From the NCBI RefSeq assembly GCF_016461825.1, contig NZ_JAEMNU010000011.1:10762-55322 (forward strand): 44,561 bases of DNA, given 5' to 3'. The position numbers and the translations under genes are program-made. Below are positions 18,925 to 30,362 of the stretch, one piece after another; positions within the stretch are counted from its first letter, which is position 1, and each line of letters begins with the position of its first letter. The notes under the pieces were generated by a model. That model saw nothing but the letters and a program-made list of their open reading frames with translations. It had not been told where the DNA came from and did not search any database. This DNA comes from Rugamonas violacea (GTDB lineage: Bacteria > Pseudomonadota > Gammaproteobacteria > Burkholderiales > Burkholderiaceae_D).

Positions 18925-19755
18925 ATGTTAACGGCCACCTATACCCTGGTAGCTCTATCGGTCGAGCAAGCCAGCGTGCGCGTCAGCCTGCAGTCGTTTC
19001 AACAATACGTGCGCGCCAACCTCATGCAGCAAAACAGCATCACCCTGGGCCAGCTGGAATACGCCTGCGAGACCCTGAACCGCCTGTACCAGGCCTGCCA
19101 CTGGCGCAAGATCGAGATGTACCTGATCCCGGCGATCCGCCAGGCCACCGAGCGGGCCGACCAGTTGCTCGACGAGCTGAGCCGTCTGAACCAGGCGGCG
19201 CTGGCGGTGATCCGCGCCATGCAGGAGCGCATCGGCGGCCTGCACGAGGGCGCCGAGGAGCAGGTCAGCCAGATCTGCGCCAGCATCGAAACCTTTTGCA
19301 GCGCCCTGTTGCAGCGCCTGGAGAAGGAGGAGAAGGAGCTGTTCGCCATCGCCCGCAGCGTGATCTGCGGCGAGGCCTGGTTCGCCATCGCCAACCAGTT
19401 CCTGCTGCACGACGCCAAGATGGTCGAGGAGCGCCGCGCCCGCTCGGCCGCGCCGATCACGCTGCCCACCGCCGCCACCGCTGCCGCCGCCACCGCCTCG
19501 GCTGCCTCCGCAGCAGCAGTTGCCTCCGCCGCCTCCGCCGCTGCGGTTGCCTCCGCCGCCGCCAAGGCCGCCTCGGCCGCAGCCTCCGCCGCCGCCATCG
19601 AGCGCCTGCTGTCGCCCCGGCTGGCCTTGCTGCCGTTGCCGCCGCTGGATATGACGGCCGACTCCCATGAACAGCTGGAGGCCCCGCTGGCCACCGGCGC
19701 CTTGTCGCTGGCCGCGCTGGACCTGCCGCTGGCCGATCCGCTGGCGCGCCAGTAA
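18925..19755 (+). CDS. Helical protein with Ala-rich tail, hemerythrin-like pattern
   Basis: The 276-aa protein is not firmly recognised. Residues 1-175 are predicted all-helical. The segment LLQRLEKEEKELFAIAR resembles the helix of hemerythrin-like bundles that normally reads H-x-EEE-x-LFP, but the metal-binding His is replaced, so iron binding is unlikely. Residues from about 180 to 225 are almost only Ala, Ser, Thr and Val and contain a tandem duplication of SAASAAAVA. The last 40 residues are Leu/Pro/Ala-rich. The ATG at 18925 is preferred over earlier in-frame starts because the upstream part reads as leader sequence. The stop codon lies inside a 9-bp tandem repeat. Function unknown. Confidence 0.65.
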   Translation: MLTATYTLVALSVEQASVRVSLQSFQQYVRANLMQQNSITLGQLEYACETLNRLYQACHWRKIEMYLIPAIRQATERADQLLDELSRLNQAALAVIRAMQERIGGLHEGAEEQVSQICASIETFCSALLQRLEKEEKELFAIARSVICGEAWFAIANQFLLHDAKMVEERRARSAAPITLPTAATAAAATASAASAAAVASAASAAAVASAAAKAASAAASAAAIERLLSPRLALLPLPPLDMTADSHEQLEAPLATGALSLAALDLPLADPLARQ

Positions 19756-19791
19756 GGCCAGCGAGGCCAGTAAGGCCAGTAAGGCCAATAC
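19747..19791 (+). repeat. 9-bp tandem repeat spanning the stop codon
   Basis: Five units are in register with the reading frame: CGCCAGTAA, GGCCAGCGA, GGCCAGTAA, GGCCAGTAA and GGCCAATAC. The first unit contains the stop of the Ala-rich helical protein. Units three and four repeat an in-frame TAA, giving three in-frame stops within 30 bases. Confidence 0.85.
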
Positions 19792-19901
19792 GGCCGGGTT
19801 GGGACGGCGGCGCGGCCGGCGCCGGCGCCGGGAATGCAGCATCGCCGGGCAAATTTCCCCTGCTTTGCTATGATGGTGGTTTTCCCCACTCATAGCTCAC
19901 C

Positions 19902-22538
19902 ATGTTCGATTTCCTATTTAAACGAGCTACCGACAAGTCCGCCGAGCCGCAACGGGCCACGGCCGCCTCCGAAGCCAGCGACGCCGCCGTCGCCCAGGCC
20001 GCGTCGCGCCGCGACGAGCAGACCGCCCGCGCCGGCATGCTGGCCGGCGACGAGGCGGCGGCGGTGGAGCTGATCCTGCAAAGCGAATTCGCCGGCGTGC
20101 GCCTGGCCGCCGCCGAACACGTGGTGTCGCAGCCTGCGCTGGAGCAAGTTTTGCTGGCCATGCGCAATAGCGACCGCCGCGTCGCCAAGCTGATGCAGGG
20201 CCGGCTGGACGCGATCCGCTACCAGCACGCCGAGCAGCAAAAGGCCCAGGCCTGCATCGCCCAGGCCGAGCGCCTGATCCAGGATGAAAAATTGACACCG
20301 AACATGGTGGCCGACCTCGACCGCCAATGGTCCGTCACCGCCGCCGCCGCCGAGCAGGCCGAGCGCTTCGCGCCGCTGCGCGTGGCGCTGGCCCAACGGC
20401 TGGAAACCCAGGTCAGCCTGCAACGCACCGTCATCGACGCGCTGGCCGAGCTGCGCGCGCTGCCGGCCGCCGGCCTGGCCCCGGCGGCCGCCGCCCAGAC
20501 GCTGGAACGGCTGCGCGCCGGCCACGCCAGCGCCTTGGCGTCGGCCGAGCTGACCTCGCTGCCCAAGCATCTGCTGAACGACGTCGCCGCCGCGCTGGAA
20601 CTGGCCGGCACCGCCCTGCAGGCGCTGGAACAGCATCAAGCCGTCTTCGACGCGCGCCAGGCGGCGCTGGCCGAGTGGCAGGCCGCCGCGCCGGACAGCC
20701 TGCACGCCGAGCAGCTGCGCCGCGCCTGGCAGGCGCTGGGCCAGGTGCCCGCCGGCGAACTGGCCGCGCGCCAGCAGGCCGAGTTGGACGTGGTGCTGGC
20801 CACCGTGCTGGCCGCCAAGCCGCCGGTGGCTCCGGCCGAGCGCAACGCGAAGACCCGCGAAGCCAATCCGCCCCACGGTGCCAACACGGCCGCTGCCACT
20901 GGCGCCAAGCCGGCCAAGGACGGCAAGCAGGACAACAAGCGAGACGGCAAGCAAGACAACAAGCAATTCATCGAAACGCTGGACGCGATGGAGGCGGCGC
21001 TGGAGCAGGGCCTGCTGCACGCTGCCTCCGAGCACGACAAGTGGCTCAAGGAGCACAAGGGCGGGCGCCTGACGCCGGCCCAGTCGGAGCGTCTGGCGCA
21101 CGTGCGCGCCGAGCTGAAACGCCTGGGCGACTGGGCGCGCTGGGGCGGCAACGTCTCGCGCGAGGAGCTGGTCAAGGCGGTCGAGGAACTGGCCGCGCAG
21201 GGCCTGGCGATGAGCGAGCTGGCCAAGAAGGTGGGCAGTATGCGCGAGCGCTGGAAGGCTCTGGACGCGGTCTCCGGCCACGCCCCCAAGGCCCTGTGGG
21301 AGCGCTTCGACGCGGCCTGCAGCGCCGCCTACGCGCCGGCCGCCGCCCACTTCAAGCAGCTGGCCGAGGAGCGCCACCACAACGCCGCCAAGGCCCAGGC
21401 CCTGATCGACGAGGTCAGCGCCATGGCCGGCACCGAGCACGCCGACTGGAAGCAGGTGGCCGCCGCCGCGCAGCGCCTGCGCCAGGTGTGGGGCCGCCTG
21501 GGCACCATCGACCGCAAGGAAAAGAAAAAATTCGACAGCGCCTTCGACCAGGCCATGAACGCCATGATGGCGCCGCTGGCCGAGCAGCGTTCGCTGGAGA
21601 TGGCGCGCCGCGAACAGCTGATCGCCGAGGTCGAGGCGCTGGTGCCGCATGATCGTGGCACGCTCGACGTGATGCGTCACCTGCAGGAGCGCTGGCAGGA
21701 GCAGGCCAAGGCGCTGCCGCTGGAACGCAAGGCCGAGCAGGCCCTGTGGCAGCGCTTCCGCGCCGCCTGCGACCATGTCTTCGCCCAGCGCAAGGAGAGC
21801 GCCCACGCCGCCGACAGCGAACGCAAGGCCCACCTGCACGCCCGCGAGGCCATCTGCGCCGGGCTGGAAACGGCCGCCTTCGACGGCGCCGACAAGGCCC
21901 AGCTGGCCGCCATCGCCGCCGCGCTGCGCGAAGCCGCCAGCGCCTGGCACGGCGCCGGCGCGGTGCCGCGCGCCACCGAGGCCAAGATCACCCAACGCTA
22001 CCAGGCCGCCGTGGCGGCCGTGCAGGCCCAGGCCGACGCCATCAAGCGCCGCGCCGGCGCGGCCCAGGCCAACGCCCTGCGCGACAAGCTGCGCCTGTGC
22101 CAGCAATTGGAAGTCACGCTGGGCCAGGACGGCGCCAGCGCCGACCAGGCCGAGTGGAACGGCCGCTGGCAGGCCCTGCCGCCGCTGGCCGCCGAGTACG
22201 AGCGCGCGCTGCACGGCCGCTTCAACGCCGCGCTGCTGGCGCTGGACGGCCAACGCGGCCGCTACGCCGAGCAGCTGGAGGCCAACCGCGCCCGCCTGCT
22301 CGACGAGGTGCTGCGCCTGGAGATCGTCGCCGGCGTCGACAGCGGCGCCGAGTTCGCCCGCGAACGCCTGAAGATGCAGGTCGAGGTGCTGCAGTCGTCG
22401 CTCAAGTCCGGCCAGAAGCCGCTGACCCAGGCGGCCCAGTACCTGCAGCTGTGCGCCATGCCGGCGCTGGCCGACGACCGCACCGCCAGCCGCATCGAGC
22501 AGCTGTTCCGCCGGATCGGCGCGGCGGAGGCCTCGTGA
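19902..22538 (+). CDS. DUF349 domain protein, coiled-coil
   Basis: The 878-aa protein is Ala/Glu/Gln/Arg-rich and largely helical with repeated DUF349-like modules. Examples are KVGSMRERWKALDAVSGHAPKALWERFDAAC near residues 440-475, followed by YAPAAAHFKQLAEERHHNAAKAQALIDEV, and again LQERWQEQAKALPLERKAEQALWQRFRAACDHVFAQRK. The W-x(7-15)-LW-x-RF-x-AC pattern is the family signature. A Lys/Asp/Gly linker (about 330-350) separates an N-terminal region that may carry HEAT-like helices. The role of DUF349 proteins is not established. The stop codon overlaps the GTG start of moaE (GTGA), so the two are translationally coupled. Confidence 0.85.
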   Translation: MFDFLFKRATDKSAEPQRATAASEASDAAVAQAASRRDEQTARAGMLAGDEAAAVELILQSEFAGVRLAAAEHVVSQPALEQVLLAMRNSDRRVAKLMQGRLDAIRYQHAEQQKAQACIAQAERLIQDEKLTPNMVADLDRQWSVTAAAAEQAERFAPLRVALAQRLETQVSLQRTVIDALAELRALPAAGLAPAAAAQTLERLRAGHASALASAELTSLPKHLLNDVAAALELAGTALQALEQHQAVFDARQAALAEWQAAAPDSLHAEQLRRAWQALGQVPAGELAARQQAELDVVLATVLAAKPPVAPAERNAKTREANPPHGANTAAATGAKPAKDGKQDNKRDGKQDNKQFIETLDAMEAALEQGLLHAASEHDKWLKEHKGGRLTPAQSERLAHVRAELKRLGDWARWGGNVSREELVKAVEELAAQGLAMSELAKKVGSMRERWKALDAVSGHAPKALWERFDAACSAAYAPAAAHFKQLAEERHHNAAKAQALIDEVSAMAGTEHADWKQVAAAAQRLRQVWGRLGTIDRKEKKKFDSAFDQAMNAMMAPLAEQRSLEMARREQLIAEVEALVPHDRGTLDVMRHLQERWQEQAKALPLERKAEQALWQRFRAACDHVFAQRKESAHAADSERKAHLHAREAICAGLETAAFDGADKAQLAAIAAALREAASAWHGAGAVPRATEAKITQRYQAAVAAVQAQADAIKRRAGAAQANALRDKLRLCQQLEVTLGQDGASADQAEWNGRWQALPPLAAEYERALHGRFNAALLALDGQRGRYAEQLEANRARLLDEVLRLEIVAGVDSGAEFARERLKMQVEVLQSSLKSGQKPLTQAAQYLQLCAMPALADDRTASRIEQLFRRIGAAEAS

Positions 22539-23008
22539 GCGGCGCGGCGCCGAACCAGGTGCGCATCCAGGAATGGGACTTCAACCTGACGGCCGAACTG
22601 GCCAAGCTGCGCGCCGACAATCCCAAGGTCGGCGCGGTGGTCAGCTTCGTCGGCACGGTGCGCGACCTGAACGAGGGCGCCGAGGTGGCGCAGATGGAGC
22701 TGGAACACTACCCCGGCATGACCGAGCAGTCGATCGGCGCCATCATCGAGCAGGCCAAGCAGCGCTGGCCCATCTACGGCGCGCTGGTGATCCACCGCGT
22801 CGGCCCGCTGCAGCCGCTCGAACAGATCGTGCTGGTGGCGGTGACGTCGGCGCATCGCGGCGAAGCCTTCGCCGCCTGCGAGTTCATCATCGACTTTCTG
22901 AAGACCGAGGCGCCGTTCTGGAAGAAGGAACACACGCCCGACGGCGCGCGCTGGGTCGACGCCCGCGTCAGCGACGAGGCGGCGCTGGAAAAGTGGAACG
23001 CCGCCTGA
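22535..23008 (+). CDS. moaE: Molybdopterin synthase catalytic subunit MoaE
   Basis: The 157-aa protein is the large subunit of molybdopterin synthase, which adds dithiolene sulfur to precursor Z using thiocarboxylated MoaD. Family motifs are clear: GAVVSFVGTVRD near residues 33-44, LEHYPGMTE, HRVGPLQPLEQIVLVAVTSAHR near 87-108, ACEFIIDFLKTEAPFWKKE around 114-132 with catalytic-type Lys123 and Lys130, and the ending ARWVDAR. The GTG at 22535 is the first usable start and gives the expected length. No moaD or other moa gene is adjacent. It is followed by a palindromic repeat. Confidence 0.95.
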   Translation: MSGAAPNQVRIQEWDFNLTAELAKLRADNPKVGAVVSFVGTVRDLNEGAEVAQMELEHYPGMTEQSIGAIIEQAKQRWPIYGALVIHRVGPLQPLEQIVLVAVTSAHRGEAFAACEFIIDFLKTEAPFWKKEHTPDGARWVDARVSDEAALEKWNAA

Positions 23009-23030
23009 CGCCGCCCGGCTGCGCTTGAAA

Positions 23031-23117
23031 AACCCACAGGCGTACATCCGGGGTCGGACCCGGCGGGTCCGACCCCGGCTTCCGCCCGTGGGTGGTTTGG
23101 TGGCCGCCGGCGCCTCG
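23031..23117 (-). repeat. Dispersed GGGTCNGACCC palindromic repeat, copy 2
   Basis: The core arms are GGGGTCGGACCC (23050-23061) and GGGTCCGACCCC (23065-23076) with a GGC loop and no mismatch. An outer stem CCCACAGGCG (23033-23042) pairs with CGCCCGTGGG (23083-23092) with one mismatch, so this copy folds as a nested hairpin. The GGCGCCGGCGG end is on the clpB side, which gives minus orientation. It starts 24 bases after the moaE stop and may also act as its terminator, although no T run follows. Confidence 0.85.
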
Positions 23118-23138
23118 CATGGGTGACTGTCGGGCTAT

Positions 23139-23206
23139 TTGACCCAGATCATGGAAATGTCATTTAAATAGTGGTCTCCTTGAAAACGGAACGCGCAGCC
23201 CAACCT
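23139..23206 (+). promoter_or_regulatory. Tandem sigma70-like and sigma32-like promoters of clpB
   Basis: A heat-shock type promoter reads CTTGAAA (23179-23185), 13 bases, CCCAACCT (23199-23206). It fits the sigma32 consensus CTTGAAA/CCCCATNT at 7 of 7 and about 6 of 8 positions with the right spacing. The transcript would start near 23213 and the clpB ATG is at 23240. Upstream, TTGACC (23139-23144), 18 bases, TTTAAA (23163-23168) could be a vegetative promoter. Confidence 0.7.
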
Positions 23207-23239
23207 GTAGCGCTAAGTCAAATTCACCGGAGCACTTCC

Positions 23240-25839
<2,600 letters not shown>

Positions 25840-25843
<4 letters not shown>

Positions 25844-26637
25844 CCGCCGCGCGCGGCGAAGAAGGCCGACGGCGTGCTGCCGAAGGTCTTCTTGAACATC
25901 GCCGAGAAGGCCGACTGGCTGGCGTAGCCGAGCTGCTCGGCCACCTGCGCCAGCGGCATGCCGCGCGCGATCAGCGCTGCGGCGTGCGCCAGCCGCACCT
26001 GCTGGCGCCACTGCACGAAGCCCATCCCCAGCTCGCGTTCGAACAGCCGCGCCAAGGTGCGCGCCGAGGCGCCGGCCCGCGCCGCCCATTCGTCCAGGGT
26101 CAGCGGCGAACCGGGTTGGGCGATCAGCGCCGCGCACAAGCCCTTCAAACGTTTATCCTGCGGCAGCGGCACGCGCATCGGCCGCGTCGCCGAGCGGCCC
26201 ACCTCGTCGAGGATCAAGGCGATCAGCAGCGGCTCGCGGGCGTGCGCCACGCCGAGGTCGAGCTGCTCCAGCGCCGAGATCAACTCGCGCAGCAGCGGCG
26301 ACACCTCCAGCACCTCGCACTCGGCGCCGGGGAAGGGCGCGTGCTCGGCCTGCACCCACAGCGGCCGCAGGCGGGTCTTCTGCAGCACCGTCACCTCGTG
26401 CACCACGTTCGGCGGAATCCAGATCGCCCGCAACGGCGGCACGATCCAGCTGCTGTTGTTGGCCGTTACCCGCACCACGCCCTCCATCGCGTAGGTGATC
26501 TGGCCCCAGGGATGCCGGTGCGGCGGCAGGTGCTCGTCGGCCTGCAGATTGCGCGCGCTCATCGTCAGCGGCCGCTGCGGCGTCGGATCGTTGCAAGGCC
26601 GGTAGTGGCTGGTGTGGGTGACGACGGGTATCGGCAT
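25840..26637 (-). CDS. AraC-family transcriptional regulator
   Basis: The 265-aa protein has an N-terminal cupin domain ([22 protein letters not shown], with two His typical of the fold) and a C-terminal AraC double helix-turn-helix. In the latter, [25 protein letters not shown] is the first HTH and [32 protein letters not shown] the second. This arrangement is the YdeC/NimR-like subgroup that often controls a neighbouring efflux gene. The ATG at 26637 is chosen; an upstream frame extends to 26673. It is divergent from the MFS transporter, separated by 113 bases holding a perfect inverted repeat, and probably regulates it. Confidence 0.88.
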
Positions 26638-26722
26638 GGCGGATGTAAACGAGGGTTGGCGGAATCGCGACAAAGCTTGTCTTCCTATCTTAAATCAGTC
26701 GCCCGCATTTTGCTTACACTGA

Positions 26723-26739
26723 GTTTCAATTGTTGAAAC
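26723..26739. promoter_or_regulatory. Perfect inverted repeat in the divergent AraC/MFS region
   Basis: Arms GTTTCAA and TTGAAAC are separated by TTG. The site ends 11 bases before the MFS start codon and overlaps its ribosome-site approach, so protein bound here could block expression. The AraC-family neighbour is the natural candidate, although AraC proteins more often use direct repeats. Confidence 0.4.
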
Positions 26740-26750
26740 AGGAGTGCAAG

Positions 26751-27968
26751 ATGAGTACAACCACACTGCGGCAGGATGCCCGCGTGATCGGCCTGGTCGG
26801 GCTGGCGCACGGCGTGTCGCATTTCTTCCATTTGGTGCTGGCGGCCTTGTTCCCCTGGCTGAAGCCCGCCTTCGGCCTCAGTTACGCCGAACTGGGCCTG
26901 CTGATGACGGTGTTCTTCGCCATCTCCGGCGTCGGCCAGGCGCTGGCCGGCTTCGTCGTCGACCGCTTCGGCGCGCGCGCCGTCCTGTTCTCCGGCATCG
27001 GCCTGCTCGGCCTGTCGGCCCTGCTGCTGGCCGCCGCCAACAGCTACACCATGCTGATACTGGGCGCGCTGCTGGCCGGCGCCGGCAATAGCGTGTTCCA
27101 TCCGGCCGACTACACCTTGCTCAACCAGCGCGTCTCGGCGGCGCGGCTGGCGCACGGCTTCTCCGTGCACGGCATCAGCGGCAATATCGGCTGGGCGGCG
27201 GCGCCGCTGTTCCTGACCTTCGTCGCCAGCATGTCGAGCTGGCGCGTGGCCTTGCTGTGGGCCGCCGCGCTGCCCTTCGTCGTGCTGCTGGTGCTGGCGC
27301 TGAACCGCCACGCGCTGCGCCCCGACCCCATCGTGCGCCACAGCGGCGACGCCGGCCTGGCGCCGGCCGGCTCCTTCGACTTCCTGCGCCTGCGCTCGGT
27401 GTGGATGTGCTTCGGCTTCTTCCTGCTGACCGCCGTGGCGCTGGGCGGCATCCAGAGCTTCGCCTCGCTCAGCCTGGTGGCGCTGTTCGGCATGCCACTG
27501 GCCTGGGCCACCGGCGCCTACACGATCTACATGGTGACCTCGGCGCTGGGCATGGTCTACGGCGGCTTTTTGGCGGCCCGCTCGCGCGACCACGACCGCA
27601 CCATCGTCTTCGCCTTCTCCTTCGCCGCCTTGCTGGCGCTGCTGCTGGCGCTGGCCGTCACGCCGGCTTGGCTGGCGCTGGTCATGATGGGCTTGATCGG
27701 CCTGGCCTCCGGCGTGGCCGGGCCGTCGCGCGATCTGATGATCCGCGCCGCCGCGCCGAAGAACGCCACCGGCCGCGTCTTCGGCGTGGTCTACTCGGGC
27801 TTGGACAGCGGCCTGGCGCTCGGTCCGTTGTTGTTCGGCGCGCTGATGGACGCCAACCGGCCGGCCTGGGTGTTTGTCGGCATCGCGCTGTTCCAGGCGC
27901 TGGCGATCCTGACGGCGGTGGGCGTGGGCGGCAATACCCGCCGCGCGCTGCGGCCGCAAAAAGTTTAG
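26751..27968 (+). CDS. MFS transporter, possible efflux pump
   Basis: The 405-aa protein is a 12-helix major facilitator. Hydrophobic segments start at about residue 13 and recur through RRALRPQKV at the end. The intracellular loop between helices 2 and 3 carries the MFS signature [12 protein letters not shown]. The later segment [15 protein letters not shown] recalls the fosmidomycin-resistance (Fsr)-like group, but that assignment is weak. The ATG at 26751 is preferred for its GGAG eight bases upstream. The adjacent divergent AraC regulator suggests an inducible efflux or uptake role; the substrate is unknown. The next gene starts 34 bases later and may be co-transcribed. Confidence 0.88.
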   Translation: MSTTTLRQDARVIGLVGLAHGVSHFFHLVLAALFPWLKPAFGLSYAELGLLMTVFFAISGVGQALAGFVVDRFGARAVLFSGIGLLGLSALLLAAANSYTMLILGALLAGAGNSVFHPADYTLLNQRVSAARLAHGFSVHGISGNIGWAAAPLFLTFVASMSSWRVALLWAAALPFVVLLVLALNRHALRPDPIVRHSGDAGLAPAGSFDFLRLRSVWMCFGFFLLTAVALGGIQSFASLSLVALFGMPLAWATGAYTIYMVTSALGMVYGGFLAARSRDHDRTIVFAFSFAALLALLLALAVTPAWLALVMMGLIGLASGVAGPSRDLMIRAAAPKNATGRVFGVVYSGLDSGLALGPLLFGALMDANRPAWVFVGIALFQALAILTAVGVGGNTRRALRPQKV

Positions 27969-28002
27969 AATCATCCGACGCCAACACCACTGTGGAGTAA
28001 CC

Positions 28003-28497
28003 ATGAGCTTTGCGACAACCGATCTGTGCGACGACAACCCGGTCTTGCTGGAGGAGGGCGGCCTGGCCGTGCTGCCGCCGGTGTTCCAGCACTTTGGCGG
28101 GCGCCTTCAATTCAGCGGCCCGGCGCGCACCTTGAAAGTCTTCGAGGACAACGCGCTGGTGCGCGCCACCCTGGAGATGCCCGGCGCGGGCCACGTCCTG
28201 GTGGTCGACGGCGGCGCCAGCATGCGCCGCGCCCTGGTCGGCGGCCAACTGGGCCTGCTGGCGCAGGACAATGGCTGGAGCGGCATCGTCGTCAACGGCT
28301 GCATCCGTGACAGCGCGGAGATCAATGCTTGCGCCATCGGCGTGCGCGCGCTGGGCCTGCATCCGCAAAAGAGCAGCAAGAAGGGCGAGGGCGAGCGCGA
28401 CGTGCGCGTCAGCATCGCCGGCGTGGCGGTCAGTCCGGGCGACTGGATCTACGCCGACGCCGACGGCGTACTCGTCGCCCGCCAGAAGCTCGGCTGA
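28003..28497 (+). CDS. RraA-family protein (RNase E regulator / HMG aldolase family)
   Basis: The 164-aa protein has the RraA fold. The conserved stretch is [24 protein letters not shown], and within it Arg102 and Asp103 (G-x-x-R-D) correspond to the substrate- and metal-binding residues of 4-hydroxy-4-methyl-2-oxoglutarate aldolases. E. coli RraA, which inhibits RNase E, belongs to the same family. Because the catalytic residues are kept, this member may be an aldolase, an RNase E inhibitor, or both. The length is typical of RraA (about 160). It follows the MFS gene by 34 bases, and the repeat at 28501 begins three bases after its stop. Confidence 0.88.
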   Translation: MSFATTDLCDDNPVLLEEGGLAVLPPVFQHFGGRLQFSGPARTLKVFEDNALVRATLEMPGAGHVLVVDGGASMRRALVGGQLGLLAQDNGWSGIVVNGCIRDSAEINACAIGVRALGLHPQKSSKKGEGERDVRVSIAGVAVSPGDWIYADADGVLVARQKLG

Positions 28498-28500
28498 TCG

Positions 28501-28612
28501 GGCCGACGGCGCATTTTAGACCACCCAAGGGCGCAGGCCGGGGTCGGACCCGCCGGGTCCGACCCCAGATTTTGCCTGTGGGGTTGGCCGGCACACCTGC
28601 GCCTTGACGGCG
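28501..28612 (+). repeat. Dispersed GGGTCNGACCC palindromic repeat, copy 3
   Basis: The core arms GGGGTCGGACCC (28540-28551) and GGGTCCGACCCC (28555-28566) pair perfectly around GCC. Flanks ACCACCCAAGGGC and TTTGCCTGTGGGGTTGGCCGG match copy 1. The unit is bounded by GACGGCG at 28505-28511 and 28606-28612. It is followed by a nine-C run at 28618-28626. Confidence 0.85.
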
Positions 28613-28722
28613 TAATACCCCCCCCCTCCCGCTGCTACCGCCCCTCTGTCGTCTGCCAGCAAGCCGGTTCAAATCGAAGCGCCGTTTTCGCCGCCTGTTT
28701 TCATCTGACGGGAAATGCATTC

Positions 28723-28875
28723 CACATCATGATAAATGATGTGTGGGCGCAGCATGTTTTTCTTTCACGGAGAGGAATTTCATTTCACATACAGGGAAAT
28801 TAAAACTAAGCCATTGATTAAATGAGGATTTATTTTGCTTATATGTCTTATATAAGACTATGTTGCGTAACGCAA
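28723..28875 (+). promoter_or_regulatory. aceA promoter region with three inverted repeats
   Basis: The 28620-28935 region is AT-rich compared with its surroundings. It holds CACATCAT/ATGATGTG (28723-28730 and 28736-28743, 5-bp loop); the perfect 14-bp palindrome GTCTTATATAAGAC (28845-28858); and TTGCG-TAA-CGCAA (28863-28875). A likely promoter is TTGCTT (28835-28840), 18 bp, TATGTT (28859-28864), which puts the 14-bp palindrome in the spacer and the last repeat on the start site. Such a layout suggests repression, as glyoxylate-shunt genes are usually controlled by carbon source. The regulator is not identified. Confidence 0.6.
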
Positions 28876-28935
28876 AACAGTCTATGATTTATCCAACGGA
28901 GTCGTTTTTAATTTGCACTTGAATAGGAGAACACC

Positions 28936-30234
28936 ATGGCAACTCGTGAACAGCAAGTAGCAGCCCTGCAAAAAGACTGGGATACCAATCCGCGCTGGAA
29001 GGGTGTCACGCGCAGCTACAGCGCCGAGGACGTGGTGCGTCTGCGTGGCTCCCTGCAGATCGAGCACACCCTGGCCAAGCGCGGCGCCGAGAAGTTGTGG
29101 GACCTGCTCAACGACGAGCCCTTCGTCAACGCCCTGGGCGCGCTGACCGGCAACCAGGCCATGCAGCAGGTCAAGGCCGGCTTGAAGGCGATCTACCTGT
29201 CCGGCTGGCAGGTGGCCGGCGACGCCAACCTGGCCGGCGAAATGTATCCCGACCAGTCGCTGTATCCGGCCAACTCGGTGCCGATGGTGGTCAAGCGCAT
29301 CAACAACACCTTCCAGCGCGCCGGCCAGATCCAATGGTCGGAGGGCAAGGGCGAGATCGACTTCTTCGCCCCCATCGTGGCCGACGCCGAAGCCGGTTTC
29401 GGCGGCGTGCTGAACGCCTACGAGCTGATGAAGTCGATGATCGACGCCGGCGCCGCCGGCGTCCACTTCGAGGACCAACTGGCCTCGGTCAAGAAATGCG
29501 GCCACATGGGCGGCAAGGTGCTGGTGCCGTCACGCGAGGCGGTCGAGAAGCTGACCGCCGCCCGCCTGGCGGCCGACGTGATGGGCACCTCGACCCTGGT
29601 GATCGCCCGCACCGACGCCGAGGCGGCCGACCTGCTGACCTCGGACGTGGACGACAACGACCGCCCGTTCTGCACCGGCGAGCGCACCGTCGAGGGCTTC
29701 TACAAGGTCAAGCCGGGCATCGAGCAGGCCATCGCCCGCGCCCTGGCCTACGCGCCGTACGCCGACCTGGTCTGGTGCGAAACCGGCAAACCCGACCTGG
29801 CCTTCGCCAAACAGTTCGCCGACGCGGTGCACGCCAGGTTCCCCGGCAAGATGCTGGCCTATAACTGCTCGCCTTCGTTCAACTGGAAGAAGAACCTGGA
29901 CGACGCCACCATCGCCAGGTTCCAGAAGGAGCTGGGCGTGATGGGCTACAAGTTCCAGTTCATCACCTTGGCCGGCTTCCACGCGCTGAACTACGGCATG
30001 TTCCACCTGGCGCACGGCTACGCGCGGCGCCAGATGTCGGCCTTCGTCGAGTTGCAGGAGGCCGAATTCGCCGCCGCCGACAAGGGCTTCACCGCCGTCA
30101 AGCACCAGCGCGAGGTCGGCACCGGCTACTTCGACGCCGTCACCCAGTGCATCCAGAACGGTCAAAGCTCGACCACCGCGCTGCACGGTTCGACGGAAAA
30201 CGAACAGTTCTTCGACGCCAAGAAAGTCGCGTAG
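28936..30234 (+). CDS. aceA: Isocitrate lyase
   Basis: The 432-aa enzyme splits isocitrate into glyoxylate and succinate, the first step of the glyoxylate shunt, allowing growth on acetate or fatty acids. The family signature KKCGHMGG is at residues 186-193 with catalytic Cys188. Other conserved parts are [42 protein letters not shown] and YNCSPSFNW. The length matches short-form bacterial enzymes (E. coli 434). The ribosome site AGGAG lies eight bases before the ATG. Malate synthase is not in the window. A strong terminator follows. Confidence 0.97.
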   Translation: MATREQQVAALQKDWDTNPRWKGVTRSYSAEDVVRLRGSLQIEHTLAKRGAEKLWDLLNDEPFVNALGALTGNQAMQQVKAGLKAIYLSGWQVAGDANLAGEMYPDQSLYPANSVPMVVKRINNTFQRAGQIQWSEGKGEIDFFAPIVADAEAGFGGVLNAYELMKSMIDAGAAGVHFEDQLASVKKCGHMGGKVLVPSREAVEKLTAARLAADVMGTSTLVIARTDAEAADLLTSDVDDNDRPFCTGERTVEGFYKVKPGIEQAIARALAYAPYADLVWCETGKPDLAFAKQFADAVHARFPGKMLAYNCSPSFNWKKNLDDATIARFQKELGVMGYKFQFITLAGFHALNYGMFHLAHGYARRQMSAFVELQEAEFAAADKGFTAVKHQREVGTGYFDAVTQCIQNGQSSTTALHGSTENEQFFDAKKVA

Positions 30235-30254
30235 GAGGGAATGTTTAGGGGAAT

Positions 30255-30319
30255 GGCGGGTGCGACTCCCGCCGACTTCACAAGCCGTCACGGGAGTAGG
30301 TCCCGTGGCGGCTTTTTTT
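30255..30319 (+). terminator. Terminator of aceA with a preceding hairpin
   Basis: The terminator stem runs from AGCCGTCACGGGA to TCCCGTGGCGGCT around GTAGG (30284-30313) with one wobble pair and ends in seven T. A first GC-rich hairpin, GGCGGG/CCCGCC (30255-30260 and 30268-30273), stands just before it. Confidence 0.88.
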
Positions 30320-30362
30320 GCGCCGGCTTGCGGCAGGACAGCGGCAGGACCGCGGCCCGCGC

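Noticed and set aside
23171..23239. Earlier in-frame start for clpB
   Set aside because: The segment contains the sigma32-like promoter, and the conserved ClpB N-terminus begins at 23240.
26751..27968. Fosmidomycin-resistance transporter (Fsr)
   Set aside because: A single FHPAD-like stretch is not enough; called only as an MFS transporter.
28505..28612. GACGGCG at both sides of repeat copy 3 as a target-site duplication
   Set aside because: Seven GC-rich bases can match by chance here and one copy is part of the element flank; kept only as a note, unlike the 12-bp repeat at copy 4.
28618..28626. Run of nine C and the 11-C run at 1-11 as phase-variable tracts
   Set aside because: Both are outside coding sequence; the one at 28618 is not near a start codon or promoter hexamers, and the one at 1-11 is at the window edge.
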